From: Candidatus Ribeiella danica
GTDB lineage: Bacteria > Chloroflexota > Chloroflexia > Chloroflexales > Roseiflexaceae
Reading direction: 5' to 3'
Length of the DNA: 64,000 bases
NCBI GenBank assembly: GCA_016717335.1
Contig: JADKFS010000001.1
Location: forward strand, 2,046,001 to 2,110,000
A model generated the notes under the pieces. It made no database searches and was not told where the DNA came from. It worked only from the letters and a program-made list of their open reading frames with translations. Position numbers and translations under genes: made by a program. Shown here one piece after another: positions 58,138 through 64,000 of the stretch (position 1 is the stretch's first letter; the number at the start of each line of letters is the position of its first letter).

Positions 58138-59721
58138 CTACGTCTTACATCGGTCCCAGGCTTCCTGGATCGCCATCAGGTGCTCCCCGATGGCACGGTA
58201 GCGCTCGAGTGATAATACCCGTGGATCGCGCTGGAATTGTTCGAATGATCCGGTAAAGGTCTCATAAATCGTGCGATTCATGGTCAACAGCTGATCTTCC
58301 ACAAAATGCAGCTCTAGGTAGCGTGGCTCGCTGGAGCCAGAGTCGTATATTCGGAGCTGCCCGGGGCGAATTGCAATATCACCCGATCGAATAAATTTGA
58401 TCCAGAAATCGATCATTAGCCGCGGGATGGTCGGATCGTCGTCAAAATACACGGTCAACATTCGTTTTTGGTAGTCCCAATTGGGATATTTGTGTTTCTG
58501 GGCGTCTGTCGGGTGGTAGTCGGTGCTCGCGCGAACATACACCCCGTCTGTGATGTGTTTCGGATGATATGTGAGCCCAACCATCGTCTGCGTCCCCACA
58601 ATATCTGGGGTATCCTGCGTCGCGTCGACCAAACCAATTGCATCTAGAAGTTGCAGCATGTGCGGTAGCTCCAGCAAGGGCGGTGGAGTCGCATAGGCCA
58701 GCCCATGCTCTTTCGAGAATTCGATCTCGACGCGATTCACTCGGCCAATGCGCTGTTCGGCGGCCAGGCGCTGCAGTTCGCGCTGAATAATGCGCGGGAA
58801 ATCTGAGTAATACCATTGCGACGCCACCGCCGCTTTGATCTGATCGCGGGCAACCCGTTCGATCAGGCGGCTGAGTTGCGCCTGGTTCATCACGACTGGC
58901 TTAGGCAAGATCAGCTGCTTGACCCCGACATCGATATACTGCATCAGCTGATCGTAGATGAGATCTGGCTTCAAGGGAATTTCCACCACCTGTTTGGCGC
59001 GTTGATCGGGCGCAAGCTGTGCAAAGTAGCCGTCGTACCACTCCTGAAACGAGCGAAAGAGCAGTGTGTCGAGCCGGTTCCGCCCGAGCACACTCACGGC
59101 AAATCGCTCGCGCGTCAGCAGCGGATCAACCACGCTGACCACCTCCCAGGGAAAGCCCCGCTTGGCGTATTTCGGCCCAATGTAGTAGTTGCCGTACCGT
59201 CCATAGCCGACAATCGTCGTTTGGAAACTCGGCGCAACACGCTGATCGGGTGGCAAGACGACCCCACTCTCAGCCGTGAGCATTTCCGCCACCAGATCCG
59301 ATGTCCGGCGCAGCCGCTGGACCAGGATGGTGATTAGGCGTTGCCGATAGCTGGGAAAGCGCTCCAAGAACGCGAGAAAGTCGTCGCGCTGAATGACGAG
59401 GAGCACGCTCGGGGCAGCCGCGATGGCGGTGGCAGTGCGCGGTTGATCGTCGAGGACCGCGATCTCGCCTAACAGGTCGCCCCGCTGAAAGCGCTCGACA
59501 AACACATCCCCGTCCTGGGACGGCATCAGAATATGGATCGTTCCATCCAGCACGATGAACAACGCATCCCCAGGCGAACCGCTGGCAAACAACTGCTCGC
59601 CAGCCGCGAGGGTGTGCTGTTTCCCGACCGAGCGGAGATAGCTGGCCTCGTCGACGCTTATGGATGCAAACAGCGGATTTTGCTCAAGGAGCTGTGACAG
59701 CGTGATCGGCGCATTGTCCAT
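58138..59721 (-). CDS. Cyclic nucleotide-binding domain fused to an oxidoreductase-like protein
   Basis: A 527-residue protein. Residues 1-150 are a CRP-type cNMP-binding domain (FASGSPGDALFIVLDGTIHI, and the phosphate cassette GDLLGEIAVLDDQPRTATA, with Arg kept). After a linker, TTIVGYGRYGNYYIGPKYAKRGFPWEVVSVVDP starts a region that looks like a Gfo/Idh/MocA-type Rossmann oxidoreductase, with PLKPDLIYDQLMQYIDVGVKQLILPKPV. The C-terminal part has RVNRVEIEFSKEH and a Trp-rich beta region, also plausible for that fold. There is no HTH, so it is not a CRP regulator. ATG 59721 has GGAGG 8 bp upstream. It reads as less GC-rich than the flanking genes. cAMP- or c-di-GMP-gated enzyme activity is inferred. 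Confidence 0.65.
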   Translation of the reverse strand: MDNAPITLSQLLEQNPLFASISVDEASYLRSVGKQHTLAAGEQLFASGSPGDALFIVLDGTIHILMPSQDGDVFVERFQRGDLLGEIAVLDDQPRTATAIAAAPSVLLVIQRDDFLAFLERFPSYRQRLITILVQRLRRTSDLVAEMLTAESGVVLPPDQRVAPSFQTTIVGYGRYGNYYIGPKYAKRGFPWEVVSVVDPLLTRERFAVSVLGRNRLDTLLFRSFQEWYDGYFAQLAPDQRAKQVVEIPLKPDLIYDQLMQYIDVGVKQLILPKPVVMNQAQLSRLIERVARDQIKAAVASQWYYSDFPRIIQRELQRLAAEQRIGRVNRVEIEFSKEHGLAYATPPPLLELPHMLQLLDAIGLVDATQDTPDIVGTQTMVGLTYHPKHITDGVYVRASTDYHPTDAQKHKYPNWDYQKRMLTVYFDDDPTIPRLMIDFWIKFIRSGDIAIRPGQLRIYDSGSSEPRYLELHFVEDQLLTMNRTIYETFTGSFEQFQRDPRVLSLERYRAIGEHLMAIQEAWDRCKT

Positions 59722-59770
59722 CACCAAGCCCTCCGTATAGAGGCTCTCGCTTTTTAGCTAGCCCAGTGGT

Positions 59771-59810
59771 GGGGAGGTCAGGAGGCGCCGAAGGCCCGCC
59801 CGACCTCCCC
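59771..59810. terminator. Hairpin with GAA loop, same family as 13475
   Basis: GGGGAGGTC (59771-59779) pairs with GACCTCCCC (59802-59810) around a degenerate GGCGCC-GAA-GGCCCG core. The flank AGCGGAACAGT is identical to that at 13520. Confidence 0.55.
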
Positions 59811-59873
59811 AGCGGAACAGTTATTTAGTGGAGCGCGCCTGTTTCGAGCAGCACAATGTTTATAGCACGTCTG

Positions 59874-60851
59874 TCACTGGCGATCAATAGTTATGACGAC
59901 TTTTCCGTTGGCGTGTCCTGCTTCAAGATACCGAATCGCGTCTGCAACCTCAGGCAGCGGGAAACGTCGATCGATGACCGGTGTCACTTTGCCGGCCTCA
60001 ATCAGCTCTTTCATGAAGATCAAATCCTTTTGGTTGGGTTTCGCCAGCATGTTACCCATGTTCTGGCGGCTGTTCCTCGATAGCCAGGGGCCGAGGAGCA
60101 TAGCTTGGAACATTTGCGCCGTGGAACCTCCGGTCATCACATACCTGCCCTGGGGGCGTAAGGCACGCTGATAAGCTGAAATCGGATGATACCCGTTCGC
60201 AGCAAGGATCAGGTCGTAGCGCTCGCCATTTTGGGTGAAATCTTCTTGCGTGTAATCAATGACATGGTCGGCGCCAAGCGAGCGCACCATTGCCATTTTG
60301 CCCGTGCTGCATACGGCGGTGACTTCCGTCCCAAATGATTTGGCAATCTGCACCGCAAATGTGCCCACGCCGCCGGACGCACCATTGATCAGCACCTTCT
60401 GCCCCGGCTGAATCTGCCCTTGGTCGCGCAGGCCCTGCAGGGCGGTGACTGCCGACACAGGCACGGCCGCGGCCTGCTCGAACGTCAGATTGGCGGGTTT
60501 CAGCGCTAATGCATCTTCAGGAGCGCATACATACTCGGCAAAAGCGCCAAACCCACACCGGGATAAGTCCCCGAATACCTCATCGCCGGGCTGAAACTGC
60601 GTTACGTTGCGGCCGACCGCTTCAACCCGCCCCGCTACGTCAGAGCCGAGGATCGTGTGCTTTGGTTTGAGGAGCCCATACATGAAGCGAGTCAAGAACG
60701 GGTCGGCGCGCAGTAGATGCCAATCGCCCGCGGCGGCCGATGCCGCGAGAACTTTTACCAGGACTTGATCGCCCTGCGGGGCCGGCTTTTGAACTTCTTC
60801 CAGCTTAAGAACATCGGGTGAACCATAGCTGTGATAGACAATCGCTTCCAT
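59874..60851 (-). CDS. Zinc-independent quinone-oxidoreductase-like MDR dehydrogenase
   Basis: A 325-residue medium-chain dehydrogenase/reductase: MEAIVYHSYGSPDVLKLEEVQKP, ILGSDVAGRVEAVGRNVTQFQPGDEVFGD, the NADPH motif INGASGGVGTFAVQIAKSFG, and LRPQGRYVMTGG. It lacks the Cys/His zinc set, as in QOR-type enzymes. It would reduce quinones or enones with NADPH. ATG 60851 has AGGAAGGA upstream. It is separate from the mhq cluster although chemically related. Confidence 0.85.
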   Translation of the reverse strand: MEAIVYHSYGSPDVLKLEEVQKPAPQGDQVLVKVLAASAAAGDWHLLRADPFLTRFMYGLLKPKHTILGSDVAGRVEAVGRNVTQFQPGDEVFGDLSRCGFGAFAEYVCAPEDALALKPANLTFEQAAAVPVSAVTALQGLRDQGQIQPGQKVLINGASGGVGTFAVQIAKSFGTEVTAVCSTGKMAMVRSLGADHVIDYTQEDFTQNGERYDLILAANGYHPISAYQRALRPQGRYVMTGGSTAQMFQAMLLGPWLSRNSRQNMGNMLAKPNQKDLIFMKELIEAGKVTPVIDRRFPLPEVADAIRYLEAGHANGKVVITIDRQ

Positions 60852-61011
60852 GTGTGTATCCTTCCTTAATTGATCCATTATGTGTAGCAATCAGAGGCAA
60901 TGTGTCAATGTCTATTTCCTGCGGCAGCCGGGGCAGGGTCTGTCCGGCCGCCGCACGTTCTCCAAGATTCCAGCCGCTATCCGCCTTGTACTACGTTGTC
61001 TTGGGCGCTGT

Positions 61012-61758
61012 TCACGAATGTGCTTGATTCGGGTATGGCACAAGTGGTTCTGCCAGGTTGCTGGTTCTCGCCGCCTGGGGGACAATTGCAGATGCGTTGA
61101 ATCCCTTAGCGATCAGCCACACCCCGATGAACACCTCCCACAGGCCGCCTGGAATTGAGGAAACCAGGCCCAAACCGGACCCCATGATTTCCGATATCAT
61201 CCCGCAAAAGATGATCGCGTATCCAACCAGGCCCCAGACGGCCAGCCAGCGCGGGACCAACTTCGCCTTGTACAACGTGTAGCAAAGCATCAAACCAGCC
61301 AGCCCAAGCGCGCTCATGCCGATCTGGTAGGCATACTGGCTCGCCTGTACGGACACAGCGCTCAGGGCTTGAAGATAGAAAGCGTCGGGAGCTGCTGCTT
61401 TCAAGTACGCGCTACCCAGTGGTATTTGAAGCAGTAGGAACAGAACCATGACGGCGATGAAGATGGCATCGACGATCCTGGCGGCGAGGTAGCCAATGGC
61501 CAGGCGTTCACTGTGTCGATTCAGGACTGGGAACATCAGAACCCCGTGAGCGGCGTCGCCAACGACGGCCATCAGCCAGAGTATCGCGCCGGTCGCCAGC
61601 AGCATGCTGTTCGCGGTAACCGTGGAAAGGTGATTCGGCGCGCCAAGAATTGATTGGATGAGTCCTTCCCCCACAAGGCCTACGACGAACCCCGCGAGGT
61701 ACACTACCCCCACGACTCTTGCGGTCGTCCTGTACGTGTTTTCAGCTTTGGCCGTCAT
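61012..61758 (-). CDS. DUF4386-family membrane protein
   Basis: A 248-residue protein with about six membrane helices: TARVVGVVYLAGFVVGLVGEG, AHGVLMFPVLNRHSERLAIGYLAARIVDAIFIAVMVL, and YKAKLVPRWLAVWGLVGYAII, the DUF4386 signature near the fifth helix. Its function is unknown. A palindromic site cluster lies about 90 bp upstream (61845-61858). Confidence 0.8.
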   Translation of the reverse strand: MTAKAENTYRTTARVVGVVYLAGFVVGLVGEGLIQSILGAPNHLSTVTANSMLLATGAILWLMAVVGDAAHGVLMFPVLNRHSERLAIGYLAARIVDAIFIAVMVLFLLLQIPLGSAYLKAAAPDAFYLQALSAVSVQASQYAYQIGMSALGLAGLMLCYTLYKAKLVPRWLAVWGLVGYAIIFCGMISEIMGSGLGLVSSIPGGLWEVFIGVWLIAKGFNASAIVPQAARTSNLAEPLVPYPNQAHS

Positions 61759-61829
61759 CGTTTGTCTCCTCTTTGACTATTTAACAGGTTATGCTGGCTC
61801 TTTGCTTCCACCACAGGATACTAACGAAT

Positions 61830-61870
61830 GTGGTGAGGCGTCATCACCACATGTGGTGGTTGATGTGGTG
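61830..61870. promoter_or_regulatory. TGTGGTG palindrome cluster
   Basis: The perfect 14-bp palindrome CACCACATGTGGTG lies at 61845-61858. Further TGTGGTG copies lie at 61830 and 61864 on the plus strand. It sits in the spacer before the minus-strand DUF4386 gene. It is a candidate operator, regulator unknown. Confidence 0.5.
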
Positions 61871-61909
61871 ATTTACAGCCTACGCAGATGTTTACTCATC
61901 ACCGAGGAA

Positions 61910-61956
61910 ATAAAAAAGCCCCGGCAGGCGGTTCGATAAACCTGCCAGGGCTGGGG
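61910..61956 (-). terminator. Rho-independent terminator of the LuxR regulator
   Basis: On the minus strand AGCCCTGGCAGG pairs with CCTGCCGGGGCT over a 12-nt loop, with one mismatch or wobble region, and is followed at once by TTTTTTA. It starts about 18 bp past the LuxR stop. Confidence 0.85.
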
Positions 61957-61973
61957 TGATGTGTGCGTGTTCG

Positions 61974-64000
61974 TTAGAACAATTCGAGCTCCTCAGCCCG
62001 TTGGACGGCCGCCCGGCGGTTGTTCACCCCGAGCTTGTTGTAAATGTTTTTGGTGTGAGTACGCATGGTGTTTAGGGACACCATGAGTCGGCGGGCAATT
62101 TCCGGGCCGTTCAACTCGGTTCCGAGCAGCCTGAGCACTTCCAGCTCACGCTCGCTTAGTGGCTCGATCAGGGGCTGGGCAGAGGAGGCCGGGGGCAGAA
62201 CAGCTTTGTCCGCGCGCGGCTGTGCCTCTGCCTCAATGGCAGCAAAGGCAGCCTGCAACTTCGCGATGTAGTCGGGCATCATTCCTTGCGCGGCGGCGGC
62301 GGACAATAGACGGGCTATCGCCAGCCCTTCGTCGACAAAGATGCGGACGTAGCCCTCCGGCTCCGCCGGCCTCAGGGCGCGCTCCAGCGCGACGAGCGCC
62401 GGGGCAAGGTTACCCTGCGCCTGGCGGGCAAGCGCCAGCACCACCCCGATCTCGATCGCGCTGCCCATCCTTCCAGCTGCTTCTGCGGTTTGCTGCAGGC
62501 GCTCCAGTAGCCGCACGGCCTCACGAATGGCGCGGTCGGTAGGCGCGCGCATGTACTCGGCAATCAGCACCCTCGCCAGCGTGACGTGTTCGAACTCGCG
62601 CAGAAAGCTTAGCTCATCGTCGGCCGACAAACCTTGTTCCTGCACCCAACGGAGCGCTTCGCGCAGCTGGCCCTGTGCCACCCACACCCGCGCCTTCAAT
62701 GCCGCGAGCGGGCGCACGTCGGGTACGGGCGTCCTGCGATAGTGGCGTTCTGCTTTGTCGAGCAGATCGAGCGCGCCGGCCAAGTCGCCCTGGGTCTCCT
62801 TGAAGCGTGCCTGGGCGCGGCACATACGATAGCGCCAATCTGGTAACCCAGCTTGCTCGCCCAGCTCCTCGGCGCGTAGCAGGTGCTGGGTGGCGGCTTC
62901 TAGATGACCCTGCTCATGGTATAGCTCGCTCAACCCCAAATAAAGGTTAGCCGTGCCGCGGATCAGAGGTTCGCCCTGCTCCAGCGCAAGCTGCAAGGCC
63001 TGCGCATAGGTCCTGACGGCCTCACGGAGACGGCCTTGCACCGTCCTGATATCGGCCAGACCGGAGGTGACACTGATGGCGAAATGCAGGTTGCCGGCCC
63101 TCCGAAAATTAGCCATGGCGTCGGCAAGCGCCCAGTGGGCTGCCTCCAGGTCGCCGCGCGCCCAGTGGGCGAGCCCCAGGAGCGCAGCGGCCGGCCCGCG
63201 CCGGAGATGGTCACCCTCTGGCAAGAGGTCGAGCGCCCGCCGACCGTACGCCACGGAGCCGGGAATATCGCCGCGCGCCTGGGCAAGGTAGGCGCGGGCA
63301 GTGGCGACCGACGCAGGCAGAGTCCGAAACTGCTGTTCGTCCACGATAACCCTCTCGGCGGCCAGCTCGGCTACGATCCGGGCCGAAGGGGCTTCCGGCC
63401 GCTCACTGCTCTCTGCCGAAGGGCCCAGCCACCGCTCGGCATCCCACAAGCGCGCCTCGGCGGCCTCCAGATCGCCGCCATTCAGAAATGCCCAGGCGTA
63501 CGCAACGCTGAGCACGGGCCTGGCGCGGACCAGCTCGTCGGGGAGCGCCTTCGCCCAGCCAAGCCACGTGGCGGCCTGGAAACGCCCGTCCATTGCCGGC
63601 CAGGCCAGCTCGGCCAGGCCCGCCGCGCGCGCGAAATCCTTGGCGGCCAGCGCATGGCGAATCGCATCGGCGGGAAGACCATTGTTCGCGTACCAGGCGC
63701 TCGCCCGCTGATGCAGGATCGGGACTTGCGCCGGCTGCTGCTGCAGCGCATAGGCGGCCAGCACGTCGGCAAACAGGTGGTGGTAGCGAAACCAGTGGCG
63801 TTGATCGTCCAGCGGCACGACAAATAGGTTGCCGCGCTCCAGGGCATCCAACAGCACCACGCCGTCGCTCTGGCCGCTGACGGCATCACACAGCGGGCCA
63901 CTCAGCCGGTCGAGAATGGCGGTCTGGAGTAAGAAGCTCCGCACACGCTCGGGCTGACTCTGGAGCACCTCTTCGACCAGATAGTCCACGATGTACCGGT
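61974..64000 (-). CDS. MalT-like LuxR-family regulator (5' partial)
   Basis: The frame runs off the window end, so the N-terminus is missing; 675 codons are visible. It starts inside the STAND core end (RYIVDYLVEEVLQSQPERVRSFLLQTAILDRLSGPLCDAV), then HHLFADVLAAY, then a long TPR-like helical region (about 90-600), and ends in a LuxR HTH (PLSERELEVLRLLGTELNGPEIARRLMVSLNTMRTHTKNIYNKLGVNNRRAAVQRAEEL). Such proteins bind a ligand through the TPR region and activate target promoters. A clear terminator follows. The target and ligand are unknown. Confidence 0.88.
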   Translation of the reverse strand, partial: RYIVDYLVEEVLQSQPERVRSFLLQTAILDRLSGPLCDAVSGQSDGVVLLDALERGNLFVVPLDDQRHWFRYHHLFADVLAAYALQQQPAQVPILHQRASAWYANNGLPADAIRHALAAKDFARAAGLAELAWPAMDGRFQAATWLGWAKALPDELVRARPVLSVAYAWAFLNGGDLEAAEARLWDAERWLGPSAESSERPEAPSARIVAELAAERVIVDEQQFRTLPASVATARAYLAQARGDIPGSVAYGRRALDLLPEGDHLRRGPAAALLGLAHWARGDLEAAHWALADAMANFRRAGNLHFAISVTSGLADIRTVQGRLREAVRTYAQALQLALEQGEPLIRGTANLYLGLSELYHEQGHLEAATQHLLRAEELGEQAGLPDWRYRMCRAQARFKETQGDLAGALDLLDKAERHYRRTPVPDVRPLAALKARVWVAQGQLREALRWVQEQGLSADDELSFLREFEHVTLARVLIAEYMRAPTDRAIREAVRLLERLQQTAEAAGRMGSAIEIGVVLALARQAQGNLAPALVALERALRPAEPEGYVRIFVDEGLAIARLLSAAAAQGMMPDYIAKLQAAFAAIEAEAQPRADKAVLPPASSAQPLIEPLSERELEVLRLLGTELNGPEIARRLMVSLNTMRTHTKNIYNKLGVNNRRAAVQRAEELELF

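Overview
This is high-GC bacterial chromosome, most likely from a filamentous Chloroflexota (Chloroflexia, Roseiflexus/Kouleothrix/Herpetosiphon-like). The evidence is the C-ending and G-ending codon use, two large CSLREA-type parallel beta-helix proteins, exported proteins with a YLPLI/YVPLVLR-like motif, many-GAF histidine kinases, MalT-like LuxR regulators, and intergenic space filled with hairpins. This placement is an inference; there is no rRNA in the window.

Layout. 0-3 kb: end of a Gly/Asn/Asp-rich secreted protein, a 2-hydroxyacid dehydrogenase plus HpcH/HpaI aldolase operon on the minus strand, and a divergent uridine-kinase-like gene that looks leaderless. 3.4-12.3 kb: two very large secreted metallopeptidases (a metzincin and an M1-type enzyme) that share a C-terminal domain. 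12.4-17.8 kb: a MTHFR-like protein, a TIR protein with a membrane histidine kinase, and an orphan gene. 17.9-23.2 kb: a translation operon, tRNA-Tyr, tRNA-Thr, tuf, secE, nusG, rplK, rplA, L10 leader, rplJ, rplL, behind a consensus sigma-70 promoter. It is followed by a GT87-like membrane glycosyltransferase instead of rpoBC.

25.3-39.8 kb is the accessory core and the best candidate for an undescribed system. All genes lie on the plus strand: a DUF6916-like protein, a GNAT acetyltransferase, three tandem phage-tail Collar (MdpB-like) proteins, a 1719-residue CSLREA/beta-helix/Ig/RTX adhesin, a bare Nif11-domain protein, a sulfotransferase-like protein, an Asp/Asn beta-hydroxylase fused to a HEAGH domain, a second CSLREA protein, and a secreted clan-A glycoside hydrolase. 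I infer a cell-surface appendage or adhesin cassette with its own modification enzymes.

40-47 kb: dprA, a VanZ-like gene, a DMT transporter, an RRM RNA-binding protein and a run of very small proteins, around a 0.7-kb extremely GC-rich repeat block that includes a G19 run. 47.7-50 kb: a MhqR/MhqD/MhqO-like quinone-response cluster with a near-perfect operator that partly recurs before mhqD. 50-57 kb: a PLP decarboxylase, an exported protein, a NarL-type two-component pair with a many-GAF kinase, and a truncated XRE-NB-ARC gene. 57.5 kb: a glyoxalase gene broken by an internal deletion. 58-62 kb: a block that reads as less GC-rich, with a cyclic-nucleotide-binding/oxidoreductase fusion, a quinone-oxidoreductase-like enzyme and a DUF4386 membrane protein. 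The window ends inside a MalT-like LuxR regulator with a clear terminator.

Two intergenic themes recur. One is a set of perfect hairpins closed by a GAA/TTC triloop. The other is a set of hairpins whose arms are tandemly iterated short words, with a different word at each locus. There are also an 80-bp dispersed repeat and repeats that carry promoter-like -10 boxes.
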